A stretch of DNA of 64,000 nucleotides from DATGMS01 sp035303945 (GTDB lineage: Bacteria; Bacteroidota; Bacteroidia; Cytophagales; Cyclobacteriaceae). Position numbers and translations under genes: made by a program. Where the stretch lies: the NCBI GenBank assembly GCA_035303945.1, contig DATGQZ010000012.1:1-64000 (forward strand), in the 5' to 3' direction. Below are positions 9,221-18,562 of this stretch, piece after piece. A model generated the notes under the pieces. The model saw nothing but the letters and a program-made list of their open reading frames with translations. It had not been told where the DNA came from and searched no databases. Numbering within the stretch: the stretch's first letter is position 1; every line of letters begins with the position of its first letter.

Positions 9221-12200
9221 TTAAAACCCAATGTGAACCCCCAAATTAATTACCCGCTGAAGAGGATAGTTTAGGCCATTCCCCCCCAACTCTGGATCCC
9301 AAAGCTTAAAATTGCTCCAGGTAAACAAGTTGGTCCCCGTCGCATAGACCCGCAGGTTAGTCATGCCGAGTTTATTTTTTGGTCCACTAAGAAAACTATA
9401 ACCAATCTCCACCTGCTTTAGCCGTAAAAAGGAACCATCTCGCAGCCACCACGTACTTCTTTGGACGTTGTTTTCGACAATACTGGAAGAGAGTCGAGGC
9501 CAAAGCGCATAGATATCTCTATTCTCCTCAGACCAATGGCTATCTGCATAGGCTTTAATAAGTCCATTTTCGCTCAACACCCCATTGCCTTCAGACATTG
9601 CGTTTAAACTTCCATCTTGAATGGAATTGATGAAGGGTCCGGTGGTCACAGGATTGATAAAAAAGGACACATCACTTAAACCTTGGAAGAAAACGTTGAT
9701 GTCGAATTTCTTATAGCCAGCTGACAAACCCATTCCATAGATGAGACGTGGCACTTGAGGCTTTCCTATAGGTGCTTGATCCAAGGTAGTAATCACCCCA
9801 TCACCATTGAGGTCTTTGTATTTAATATCCCCTCCGCCATAATCAATTCCGGGAGAACCAAATTGGGTAGGAGAATTGCGAGCTTCCTCATCATCCACGA
9901 AAAGGCGCTCTGCAATATAGCCTTGAGCAACGTTGACATTGTTTCCAACATTCGACCTCCAGGGAGCACCGATTGCAGCATAATTAGCTTCTTCAAACAC
10001 TGTAAATTCATTGTCGCTATAGGTAAAGGTCCCGCGACCTGTTACCCAAAAGTTATTGGTGAAGTAATGGTTTATATCCAGTGAAGCATCTATACCTTTA
10101 GAGGTCACCTCACCAACATTTGTTTTTAAGGGTGCCTGTAAGCCTAAGGTTGAGGGGATATCTGCCCGCTCCTGGAGTATGCTCGTCCTTTTCTCATGGA
10201 AGACGTCCACCTGAAACTGGAAGGCATCATCAACAAAGTTGATCTCCGCCCCTAAGTTGGTTTTCTGCGCCTTTTCCCATGTGACCAACGGATTAGCATA
10301 GCGGCGGATAATCACACCCCCAATAGTTTGGTTCAGCTCTCTGCCGAACGTCGCACTGTTTTGCCCGCTGTTTAGATCAACTTCTGATAAATAAAAAAAC
10401 CTATCATTTCGGTCATTGCCAATCTGGTCATTGCCTACAAAACCATAAGAAGCTCTCAGCTTTAGCCTACTGATAGTGGGGGAGATACCGCTCAGAAATT
10501 CCTCATTGGAAAGCAACCAACCAATCCCAAAGGAAGGGAAGAAGCCAAAGCGGTTGTTTTTGGCAAAGCGTTCGGAGCCGTTATATCCGAAGTTGAACTC
10601 CGCAAAATAGCGATTGTCGTAATCATAGTTGTATCGGCCTGAGACGCCGATATTTCTGCTAGGTAAAGACAGCTGAACGGTGGTTGCATTTCCGTCGAGA
10701 TACTCCTGCCCAATCATCACCAACAACCCACCTACAGTATGTTTCTCATTGTAGGTTTGGTTGTAATTGATTGCTGCCTCCATATACATCACCGAATTGT
10801 TGGTTCTATCTCCCCCCAGCAGCCTGAGGGATTCATCGCCAGATCCTAAAGCGGTCCTAACGAGTCGATACTCTTCTGTAAAGGGATCAAAGGTAGACAT
10901 CCGATAGAAATAGGGAGAATACCCTCTTCGATTTTCAAAGTAGGATGTGGTGTTCACGTTGCCTAAAAATCTTGCGTTTAGCCCAGGAAGAAATGAATCC
11001 AGCTTCTGCTTAAATTCTAACTGTACCAAGGAAAGTTGGCGTCTAGTATCCCGATATCCCCTTTGAAGCTCAGCATATGGGTTAAACCATACTGGGCGGG
11101 TGCTATTATCACCAACCGAAGAGCCTTCTCCTCGGGGAGCCAAGGCATTGCCGAAGATGACGTGGGGAACACCTACCAAGGTGGGATCAGGATCGTAAAC
11201 GGCAGGAAACCTGGTCGGACTCGTCCTTACTGCTGCATTAAAGATGGCATCTCCTCCCTGAAGTGGCCCACGGTAATTATCCAAGGTGGAGTGAAGACGA
11301 ACAATCATTTCCGTATTTCGGTGTAAGTCAATGTTAATATTTGACCGCAACAGGAACCGCTGTAAGTTAATCCCGTTGGTGAAGTTGTTGGTCTTCTCCA
11401 CATTTAAGAGACCATTGTCTTTATTATAAGAACCTGCCACATAATACCGCACCTTCTGCCCGCCACCCCGCACGTTTAGGTTGACCCTGGTCGTGTTGGC
11501 ATAGTCCCTGAATAAGGTGTTATACCAATCCGTGGCAGGATAAATATTTGGATTCCCTCCTCTTATGGTACCGGCAATTTGTTCTTCGGTGAAAGTAGCG
11601 AAATCACCCCGGGTACGATTGGCTTCGTTCTGCAAGCGCATATGCGTCACCGGATCTGCCATATCTACCATATTGGTCGGCTGACTAAAGGAGCTCTCTA
11701 CACGCAGATTGACCACAGCCGGACCTTCCACCCCCGCTTTTGTCGTGACCAGAATTATTCCGTTGGCACCTCGGGCGCCATAAATCGCTGTAGTAGTAGG
11801 ATCCTTTAGCACTGCAAAACTTTCTATATCGTCAGGCTGGAGTCTGGCCAAATCGTCCATGGTCAGCTCCACGCCGTCGATCAGAATAAGCGGACCGTTT
11901 TGACTGTTAAAAGATGCCACGCCGCGCACAAGAAACTGCGCATTATCCTTGCCGGGCTCACCGCTGGTTTGGTACGCAACGAGGCCTGCGACACGCCCCG
12001 CCAAAGCGGTAGTAAGGTTGCTGGCGGGGATTTTCAGTTCCGAAGGGTTAACCGAACTCATCGATCCTACAACGCTTTCTTTCTTTTGTGTACCAAAGCC
12101 TACCACCACCACTTCATCAAGCCCAGACATATCCGATACCAGCTGCACATTGACAACCGTACGGTTACCTACTACTTCTTCGTGGGTAGTAAGACCAATA

Positions 12201-12466
12201 AATGAAAAGATAAGGACAGCATTATCATGAGGTACATTCAACACATAATTTCCATCAATATCTGTTACTGTACCAGTAGTTGTATCTTTTATACGAACAT
12301 TGGCGCCAGGAATTCCTTCTCCGCTCTCATCTGTTACCTTTCCCGTTATTGTTTTTTCCATGGGATTTATCGCCAGTAAAGGCGGGATAAAAAATGCTTG
12401 GAGAAATAGCATTAAAAACAGGTATTTAAACACCTGCTTCCGTTGGAGATGTAAAGGTTGATACAT
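9221..12466 (-). CDS. SusC/RagA family TonB-linked outer-membrane receptor
   Basis: A 1081-residue SusC homologue. It has a signal peptide (about 1-33), a carboxypeptidase-regulatory-like domain (about 38-110, GEGIPGANVRIKDTTTGTVTD), the linker signature VVVVGFGTQKKESVVGS, a plug domain (SNLTTALAGRVAGLV through YGARGANGIILVTTKAG), and a barrel ending NLGVHIGF with terminal Phe. It is the first gene of a four-gene operon (susC, susD, DUF4959, DUF4998). The long upstream region carries three copies of the repeat found before the other operons. The 18 bases before the start codon closely match the leader of the susC remnant at 23521-23802. Confidence 0.96.
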   Translation of the reverse strand: MYQPLHLQRKQVFKYLFLMLFLQAFFIPPLLAINPMEKTITGKVTDESGEGIPGANVRIKDTTTGTVTDIDGNYVLNVPHDNAVLIFSFIGLTTHEEVVGNRTVVNVQLVSDMSGLDEVVVVGFGTQKKESVVGSMSSVNPSELKIPASNLTTALAGRVAGLVAYQTSGEPGKDNAQFLVRGVASFNSQNGPLILIDGVELTMDDLARLQPDDIESFAVLKDPTTTAIYGARGANGIILVTTKAGVEGPAVVNLRVESSFSQPTNMVDMADPVTHMRLQNEANRTRGDFATFTEEQIAGTIRGGNPNIYPATDWYNTLFRDYANTTRVNLNVRGGGQKVRYYVAGSYNKDNGLLNVEKTNNFTNGINLQRFLLRSNINIDLHRNTEMIVRLHSTLDNYRGPLQGGDAIFNAAVRTSPTRFPAVYDPDPTLVGVPHVIFGNALAPRGEGSSVGDNSTRPVWFNPYAELQRGYRDTRRQLSLVQLEFKQKLDSFLPGLNARFLGNVNTTSYFENRRGYSPYFYRMSTFDPFTEEYRLVRTALGSGDESLRLLGGDRTNNSVMYMEAAINYNQTYNEKHTVGGLLVMIGQEYLDGNATTVQLSLPSRNIGVSGRYNYDYDNRYFAEFNFGYNGSERFAKNNRFGFFPSFGIGWLLSNEEFLSGISPTISRLKLRASYGFVGNDQIGNDRNDRFFYLSEVDLNSGQNSATFGRELNQTIGGVIIRRYANPLVTWEKAQKTNLGAEINFVDDAFQFQVDVFHEKRTSILQERADIPSTLGLQAPLKTNVGEVTSKGIDASLDINHYFTNNFWVTGRGTFTYSDNEFTVFEEANYAAIGAPWRSNVGNNVNVAQGYIAERLFVDDEEARNSPTQFGSPGIDYGGGDIKYKDLNGDGVITTLDQAPIGKPQVPRLIYGMGLSAGYKKFDINVFFQGLSDVSFFINPVTTGPFINSIQDGSLNAMSEGNGVLSENGLIKAYADSHWSEENRDIYALWPRLSSSIVENNVQRSTWWLRDGSFLRLKQVEIGYSFLSGPKNKLGMTNLRVYATGTNLFTWSNFKLWDPELGGNGLNYPLQRVINLGVHIGF

Positions 12467-12993
12467 AGGGTTTGAGTTTATTGATAATTGTAAGTGCCAT
12501 TATGGTCCAATTCTTCTACTGACTAATATAAATAAGAACATTCCGTTCACTAGCGGACTTCTCACAATCCAACAAAAATATTTACCGTCCGCATCAAGCC
12601 TAGATCACAAAGAATTATTCTGAATTAGAAAGGTTTCCCCATATATAATTACTACTGCCAATAAATAAAGGAATAATAGCAGGATGACTATCCTGTTCTG
12701 TCCTGCTATTGCACTATTTCTAGAGAAAATTTTATATTAATGGAAAATTAAATAGATAAATGGCACGAACCGGACTCCTTATCAAGAAACAACGCAAAAC
12801 GGAAAACGAAGAACTAAGAGTATCTTACTATCTGCACAGATACAACCTATCAACTATTGGGCGGAGCAGATAAACAACAACTACAACTAATTAGTAGGTA
12901 ATGGGTAGTAAGTTCAAAAATAAGTTATCCCTGCCGCTACCTCTCAATGAGACAGCAACAGGGACGAACTTGTTAGATTTGTTGAACCGCAGA
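12467..12993. other. 527-bp intergenic region between the beta-propeller gene and susC
   Basis: AT-rich and without a convincing gene. On the minus strand it holds the 3' untranslated end of the operon ending at 12994 and the promoter/leader of the susC starting at 12466. The repeat cluster at 12679-12706 is about 215-240 bp before the susC start, farther than at the other operons, so a long untranslated leader is likely. I see no clear terminator hairpin for the upstream operon, so some read-through is possible. Confidence 0.6.
12679..12706 (-). promoter_or_regulatory. Tandem 10-bp repeat plus an inverted copy upstream of susC (site 2)
   Basis: Two + strand units, actatcctgt (12687-12696) and tctgtcctgc (12697-12706), repeat tcctg with exact 10-bp spacing as at sites 1, 3 and 4. 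Next to them lies an inverted copy, gcaggat at 12679-12685, which forms an imperfect palindrome with tatcctg at 12689-12695. This is the only one of the four sites with a third, oppositely oriented half-site. The operator role is inferred. Confidence 0.55.
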
Positions 12994-14061
12994 CTAAACC
13001 CTTTCCAACTTAATCGGATAAGTTTTTTGGGACGCCCATTGAGGAACATAAATATTGTCATCAGCATCCACACACACATCATGAGGGTGCATAAAAGTGA
13101 CAAAGGAGGTATCCTTTTGCTGCTCTTGCAAACGGTCGCCTACATAGGTCGGCGCTGTACCGCCCGGTGTAGAGATGATTCTGTCATTTTTATCCAGAAT
13201 GGTAATATAACCGGAATTGGCATTTTGCTCCGATGTGCTGCGATAAACAGCCGCATAAATATTGTCTCCCTTTAGAACAGGTCGACATACAAAGGATCCT
13301 GGAGTCGATATGGTCGATAAATATTTGCCGTCCAAGGTAAAGCGCTTATACTGCATATGCGAACGGTCGGTGATCATCAATGTAGGACGGGATTTATCGC
13401 GTGTATCTATCAATATGCCATGGCAACATCTGAACGTATCATCAGTATCTCCCGTCCCGCCAAAATGACGGATGTAATCCCCTTTGGCATTGTACTGTAT
13501 AATATAATTTTGACCATAGCCATCCACTACATAAATATCTCCGTTAGCAGGATTAATGGCTGTTTCTGTAGGCACAAACTGTCTTGGATACTCATATACG
13601 CCCGCCTCTTTGGGATAATCCAACTTAAAGATTTCTTTTCCTTTGAGGTCCGTCTTGATGACTTGGTTGCGATTGGTATCCGTGATAAAAAGAAATTGCT
13701 CATCCCCCTCCGTACTTAAGGTCAAGCCGTGCCCACCGGGATAGCTGTGCCCCCAAGTTTCGAGCAACTTCCCAGACTTATCATAAACAAGGATATTGTT
13801 TTTAGTCTCATTGGTCAGCATGATGAGGCGCCCCTTCGCGTCCTCTACCATTTCGTGACAGTCGTTTACCGGGTTTTTGCCAGCGTCCAATACTCCCCAT
13901 CCTTCAATGACTTTGTATTTATGGGTGCCATGTCCGATGATCTTGTTCTCTTTCCTACCGTAAGACTTCTTTATGATGATGTTTGGCAAGGCTATGCCAG
14001 CTAATGCAGCAGTCCCGGCACGTTTAATAAATCCCCTGCGGGATTGGTCATTGTGATTCAT
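12994..14061 (-). CDS. Tat-exported NHL/6-bladed beta-propeller protein
   Basis: A 355-residue protein starting with a twin-arginine signal (MNHNDQSRRGFIKRAGTAAL). The rest is made of NHL-type blades: HEMVEDAKGRLIMLTNETKNN, GGHGLTLSTEGDEQFLFITD, YVVDGYGQNYIIQYNAKGDY, CCHGILIDTRDKSRPTLMITD and HPHDVCVDADDNIYVPQW. This pattern resembles NHL proteins related to the peptidylglycine-monooxygenase/PAL propeller, but no catalytic assignment can be made. It is the last gene of a three-gene operon, 28 bp after the DUF1501 gene. Tat export suggests folding, perhaps with a metal, in the cytoplasm before release to the periplasm. Confidence 0.85.
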   Translation of the reverse strand: MNHNDQSRRGFIKRAGTAALAGIALPNIIIKKSYGRKENKIIGHGTHKYKVIEGWGVLDAGKNPVNDCHEMVEDAKGRLIMLTNETKNNILVYDKSGKLLETWGHSYPGGHGLTLSTEGDEQFLFITDTNRNQVIKTDLKGKEIFKLDYPKEAGVYEYPRQFVPTETAINPANGDIYVVDGYGQNYIIQYNAKGDYIRHFGGTGDTDDTFRCCHGILIDTRDKSRPTLMITDRSHMQYKRFTLDGKYLSTISTPGSFVCRPVLKGDNIYAAVYRSTSEQNANSGYITILDKNDRIISTPGGTAPTYVGDRLQEQQKDTSFVTFMHPHDVCVDADDNIYVPQWASQKTYPIKLERV

Positions 14062-14089
14062 TGTTTTTTTTAGTTTGGTTGGCTTTCAG

Positions 14090-15514
14090 TTACGCAAACA
14101 GTTCCAGTTCGGGCTTACCCAATCCATCCGGGGTGGTATAGATAGGTCGCTTTTCGATTACCGCATGGGTATCCGGCGCGATTCCCAATGCATGATAGAT
14201 GGTCTGATGAATGGAGTCAATTTTAATGGGCTTCTCTACGGTTTTGCAAGGCCGTTCGTCTGAGGTCTTACCATAGACATAGCCCTTTTTGATCCCTCCA
14301 CCAAACATCAACATAGAACATCCGTCGGTAAAATGTCTGTGCATGCCATAATGTTTGAGCTCATGAATGATGTCTGGCTGATCCACCTGCTCCTTGACTT
14401 TTGCCTCCGGCCTGCCTTCCACCATCATATCCCTGCTGAATTCACTGGCCAAGATGACCAGCGTACGGTCGAGATGACCCGACCGATCCAGATCCTTGAT
14501 CAGCTGCGCAATAGGCCGATCGATCATTTTCTTCATATCTTTTAATCTGGTGTGCCCATTATCATGGGTGTCCCATCCAAAAAAGGGCTCATATTCGGTA
14601 GTAACACTAATGAATCTGGCCCCTTGCTCCACCAGCCTTCGCGCCATCAAACATCCTAGACCAAATCGGCCCGTATTGTAGATGTCATAAACCTCCTTAG
14701 GTTCTTGATGAAGATCAAAAGCTTTGGCTTCGGGCGAATTGAGCAGCATATAAGCCTGCTCCATCGAACGACGCAGCGATTCTTTCTGATAGTCGCTGCC
14801 GTATTCACCCATCGGACTTTTGCTGATAAGGTCGTTGTATAGCTTGTTTCGGCCTTCAAAGCGCTTGGTTGACATGCCTACCGGAGGCTGTACGCTTTCC
14901 AGACCGGAAGATGGATCAGGAATGAGAAAAGGCCCAAACTCATTTCCCAAGAAGCCGGCACTATGGAAAGCCTTTAGTTCTTCGCCCTCCCCTACCGTGA
15001 ATCGCTGTCCAATATCAATAAAGGCAGGAATTACGGGATTTACCGGTCCCAGTTGTTGCGCGATCCATGCTCCTAAATGCGGCATGGTCACCGACTGGGG
15101 TGGCTCATAACAGGTGTGCCAATGGTATTGATGCCGCGTATGGAGAATATGCCCCATATCCGCAGCAACGTATGAGCGAATCAGCGTTCCTTTGTCCATC
15201 ACCTGCCCAATGGCTTCAAGCCCCTCGGAGAAATGGATGTCATCCAACATTGTTGGGACAGACTTGAAGGTGCTGAGCACGTCATTCGCCTGCATTCCTT
15301 TGGTAAAAGGCGTATACCGTTTTGGATCGAAGGTTTCGGTATGGGCCATGCCTCCAGACATGTATAGCAGAATCACTGAGTCGGCTTTTGCAGCGATCTT
15401 ATTGCGGTTGCAGGACGACAGTATGCCAGTCATGGGTGCCCCCACCGCCATCGCAGCTATTGCGGCGGCGCTAGTCTTCTTTAAGAACTCCCTCCTGTTT
15501 AATTCCTTGTCCAT
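14090..15514 (-). CDS. Tat-exported DUF1501 family protein
   Basis: A 474-residue DUF1501 protein, a branch of the alkaline phosphatase/sulfatase superfamily. It has a twin-arginine signal (LNRREFLKKTSAAAIAAMAV) and the family segments VILLYMSGGMAHTETFDPK, YHWHTCYEPPQSVTMPHLGAW, FISVTTEYEPFFGWDTHDNGH and LVILASEFSRD. The paired histidines and DTHDNGH are consistent with a metal centre in the fold. It sits between the cytochrome/DUF1549-1553 gene and the propeller gene. In Planctomycetes and Bacteroidota DUF1501 is almost always next to a DUF1549/DUF1553 protein, so the two probably act together. Substrate unknown. Confidence 0.9.
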   Translation of the reverse strand: MDKELNRREFLKKTSAAAIAAMAVGAPMTGILSSCNRNKIAAKADSVILLYMSGGMAHTETFDPKRYTPFTKGMQANDVLSTFKSVPTMLDDIHFSEGLEAIGQVMDKGTLIRSYVAADMGHILHTRHQYHWHTCYEPPQSVTMPHLGAWIAQQLGPVNPVIPAFIDIGQRFTVGEGEELKAFHSAGFLGNEFGPFLIPDPSSGLESVQPPVGMSTKRFEGRNKLYNDLISKSPMGEYGSDYQKESLRRSMEQAYMLLNSPEAKAFDLHQEPKEVYDIYNTGRFGLGCLMARRLVEQGARFISVTTEYEPFFGWDTHDNGHTRLKDMKKMIDRPIAQLIKDLDRSGHLDRTLVILASEFSRDMMVEGRPEAKVKEQVDQPDIIHELKHYGMHRHFTDGCSMLMFGGGIKKGYVYGKTSDERPCKTVEKPIKIDSIHQTIYHALGIAPDTHAVIEKRPIYTTPDGLGKPELELFA

Positions 15515-15571
15515 GATGCAAATATTTTAATCAATCAGTACGTTTTTAGTTGCTAACCTATAGCTGCCATG

Positions 15572-18058
15572 CTAGTTGATGATCTGGAACTCCGGCAACA
15601 ATAGCACCGCCCAAAACAAATCCTGAATGGATTCTTGAGTAGGCGATTCGCCTAGAGCAGCTTTGGCAATTTGAAACTCTTCTTTAGCGGGTTTTCTGCC
15701 CAAAGCCCGCTCATATACCTCCTCAATGATAATATCGCTTTGACGGTATTTTTCTTTCCACTGCTCAGCGCCACGCCGCAAAACAGAATTGAAGATCTCC
15801 CCATTGGTGAGCTCCAAGGTCTGCAGCAAATTCGCCTGGGTATCCCTAGTTGTTTGGACCACTTCACGGCTTGTACGCCCTAAGGCGGTTAAGAAACTGT
15901 TGTTGGCTACTAACGACGCTCGAATAAACGTCAAATTGGATTGTTCTGGATTCACCAGTTCAAAGGGATTGTAACGCATGGCAGAATCAGAAAACACCGG
16001 GCTGATCACTTGGCTGACCGCATCAGAAAACTGTTCCGCAGTAATTCTTCGCTTCACCATCCCTTCAAATTTAAAATCTTCAGCGATGAGCTGGTTCACG
16101 TCTTCCTTACCGACAGATGGCAATTGGTAAGCTTTAGAAGTAGTGATCTTGAAGATCAAATCCTTTAGGTTGTAGCCATTCTCAACAAAGTCAGATGCAA
16201 GCCAGTCTAGCAGATCCTGGCTCCAAGGTTCATTATCCATGGCATCCACAGGCTCAATAATGCCCCGTCCCATCAATTGAGCCCAGACCCTATTCACAAT
16301 CGTCCGATAAATCCTTCCATTAGCCGGTTGGGTCAGATATTCTGCCATCTGCTGTAGCTTGACCGACCGAGGGGCTGTGCTATCAATTTCTCCTAGCTCC
16401 TCCCACAGGATCTTTGTACCAGCATACCTTCCCGTGGGTACATCACAGCGAGCAACCTCCAGCGTCGTGTCCGCAAAAACATTGGCAAAAGCATAGGCAT
16501 CTTCCAGCTTCCAATCACTGATAAAGCTATCGTGGCAAGACGCACATTTCAAATTCAAGCCCAAGATTACCTGTCCCACATTTTGGGCAGCCTGCATTTC
16601 AGTTCGCTGACTGGCATTCACCGTTCCTCTCCACTGAATACCTGCGATAAAGCCCTTGGAGGCCTCGGTGGGGTTGAGCAGTTCTTTGACAAACTCATTA
16701 TAAGGTTTATTGCTTTGCAAGGATTTATACAACCAGTCTGTGATGTTGAAACGCCCGCCAGTGATATAACCAGTACCGGTATAATCATTTCTCAAGGCAT
16801 CGTTCCAGAACGTCAGCCAATGCAGGGCGTAATCATCATTCCTATTCAATAGCTCCCTAACTTTTTGTTCCCGCTTGTCGGTGCGCGGATCATTTTCAAA
16901 CTTAGCCAGCTCCTCTGGACTAGGTACAAGTCCAATTATGTCTAAATAAATCCTTCTCAAATAGGTCCTGTCATCTACCTCATCTTTCCATGGAATTTGG
17001 TTGGCTGTAAAATAATCATGGACAAAAAGGTCCACCTCTGTTTCAATGCCGGGTGCTACTGCTGGCAAATCAGGCTTTCGGGGCGCTAATTCCGCCACCC
17101 GAAAAATGCTTCTGTTTTCGGCACCCTCAGGCCACGGTGCTCCCTTATCAATCCATAGTTTGATTAAGGCAATTTCCTTCTCTGTCAACAACTTGCCTTT
17201 GGATGGCATAACATCATCGTGCTCTTTGGAAAGACTAATACGGCGGACAAGCTCACTCTTGTCTGCCGATCCGGGTATGATGACCGGTCCAGATTCTCCT
17301 CCGGCAAAAACAAACTCACGGCTGTCGAGCCGCAATTCGCCCCTTATCTTTTCTTGACTATGGCAACTGTAGCAGCTATGGGCAAATACCGCCCGTACTT
17401 CCACCAGTAAGTCAAGTTGCTGTTCTTCGCTCAGTCCACCTTCAGGATCTTCATAGGCGGCGAAGTCAAAGTATGCCGCAGCATTACGATCCACCCCGCC
17501 CCATGGCAATACACTGGTCAAATACTCGTCACCATGGGTCAATGAAGCACCATAGTGACCGGCGACAGAGACACCTAGAGCCGTAAAAAACAATAGGCTG
17601 CGGTAGGCTTTTATTTGCGGAGAAGAGTCTATTTCTTTTATTCTTAATAGCAAATAGAGGGTGATCAAGCCCAGCACTGCTGTGGCAATGCCTGTCCATT
17701 GGTGTAAGGTAAGGGTATTTCCGCCATAATCTTCTACATTGGCCAAGAGCAAGCCCAATATAGCTGCGACTACTGCCGCAAAAGCACCTACATAAACCAT
17801 CAACTTGATGCCGGCTCGGTAGGGGGAGTGATAATTTTTAATCGTCAGCAATTCAATGACCGCTGCGAGCAATAGGATACCAACAGGAAAATGAACTGCT
17901 AAGGGATGCAGCCTTCCCAAAAACTGCCAAAGCCAAAAAGTGGATTCACCCCCGTCGCCTGTTTGCGCAACAGCAGGAATGACCAACATCGGCGATAAAA
18001 AAACCAACATCCCCATTCCACCACCCTTCTTTAACAACCTTTTTGCCTTGAAATTCAT
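15572..18058 (-). CDS. Membrane-anchored PSCyt1/DUF1549/DUF1553 di-haem c-type cytochrome
   Basis: 828 residues. After a signal-like helix come about four membrane helices (about 48-170, DUF2231-like, with LHPLAVHFPVGILLLAA). A Planctomycete-type cytochrome c domain has its haem motif at Cys229-Tyr-Ser-Cys232-His233. The DUF1549 domain has a second CxxCH, Cys505-Ala-Ser-Cys508-His509, and the C-terminal DUF1553 domain covers about 600-825. This should be an inner-membrane protein with a large periplasmic redox portion. It heads the operon with DUF1501 and the propeller protein (57-bp gap). The family is widespread but biochemically uncharacterised; an oxidative step on material imported by the SusC/SusD pairs is a hypothesis. 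Confidence 0.92.
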   Translation of the reverse strand: MNFKAKRLLKKGGGMGMLVFLSPMLVIPAVAQTGDGGESTFWLWQFLGRLHPLAVHFPVGILLLAAVIELLTIKNYHSPYRAGIKLMVYVGAFAAVVAAILGLLLANVEDYGGNTLTLHQWTGIATAVLGLITLYLLLRIKEIDSSPQIKAYRSLLFFTALGVSVAGHYGASLTHGDEYLTSVLPWGGVDRNAAAYFDFAAYEDPEGGLSEEQQLDLLVEVRAVFAHSCYSCHSQEKIRGELRLDSREFVFAGGESGPVIIPGSADKSELVRRISLSKEHDDVMPSKGKLLTEKEIALIKLWIDKGAPWPEGAENRSIFRVAELAPRKPDLPAVAPGIETEVDLFVHDYFTANQIPWKDEVDDRTYLRRIYLDIIGLVPSPEELAKFENDPRTDKREQKVRELLNRNDDYALHWLTFWNDALRNDYTGTGYITGGRFNITDWLYKSLQSNKPYNEFVKELLNPTEASKGFIAGIQWRGTVNASQRTEMQAAQNVGQVILGLNLKCASCHDSFISDWKLEDAYAFANVFADTTLEVARCDVPTGRYAGTKILWEELGEIDSTAPRSVKLQQMAEYLTQPANGRIYRTIVNRVWAQLMGRGIIEPVDAMDNEPWSQDLLDWLASDFVENGYNLKDLIFKITTSKAYQLPSVGKEDVNQLIAEDFKFEGMVKRRITAEQFSDAVSQVISPVFSDSAMRYNPFELVNPEQSNLTFIRASLVANNSFLTALGRTSREVVQTTRDTQANLLQTLELTNGEIFNSVLRRGAEQWKEKYRQSDIIIEEVYERALGRKPAKEEFQIAKAALGESPTQESIQDLFWAVLLLPEFQIIN

Positions 18059-18562
18059 TGTAACAATGATTTAATATTACTTAAGTAAGCATCCGCCTGC
18101 AGAAATTTATTTCATACAACACCAGTCAACAACATCTTCACCTATTGATTGCCTTTTCGAGCATGAAAGACAAACATACACAGGACTATCTTCAATATTA
18201 TCTATTTGTTTACAATAAACTTACCTGCACTTTCCTGTAAAGCACAAAATTTACAAGATTATTGAACATATTCCAAAAAAATTAGGCAACTACCCCTAAA
18301 CAGACCTAATTCATTATCTCAAATGCAAAAAGAAACAAATTTAATAGGCTGTCTAAAGACACGTCCTAGAAAAGTAACACAAGATAAGCCATCCTTCAAT
18401 AGACATAACTACAAACTCAAAAAAATGCCCTCGACCGCAGCAATGAAGCCGGCCGAATGCATGTATTGTCGGAGGAAGAAAACGCTTATTCTTGGAGTGT
18501 AAAATGAAACACGCTACACAAAATGCATGCTTCAGGCAAGGTATCTAACCCTTCAATCCGTA
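18059..18562. other. 504-bp intergenic region upstream of the cytochrome operon
   Basis: Non-coding and AT-rich. It holds the promoter region of the operon beginning at 18058, including the tandem repeat at 18219-18238, and the 3' end of the FG-GAP gene that stops at 18563. I see no convincing small gene, RNA gene or terminator. Confidence 0.6.
18219..18238 (-). promoter_or_regulatory. Tandem 10-bp direct repeat upstream of the cytochrome operon (site 3)
   Basis: Two + strand units, acttacctgc and actttcctgt, repeat cctg with 10-bp spacing. This is the most degenerate of the four sites (tacctgc and ttcctgt instead of tatcctgc) but keeps the period and the ac-t leader. It lies about 160-180 bp before the start codon at 18058. 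The operator function is inferred from the other three sites. Confidence 0.45.
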
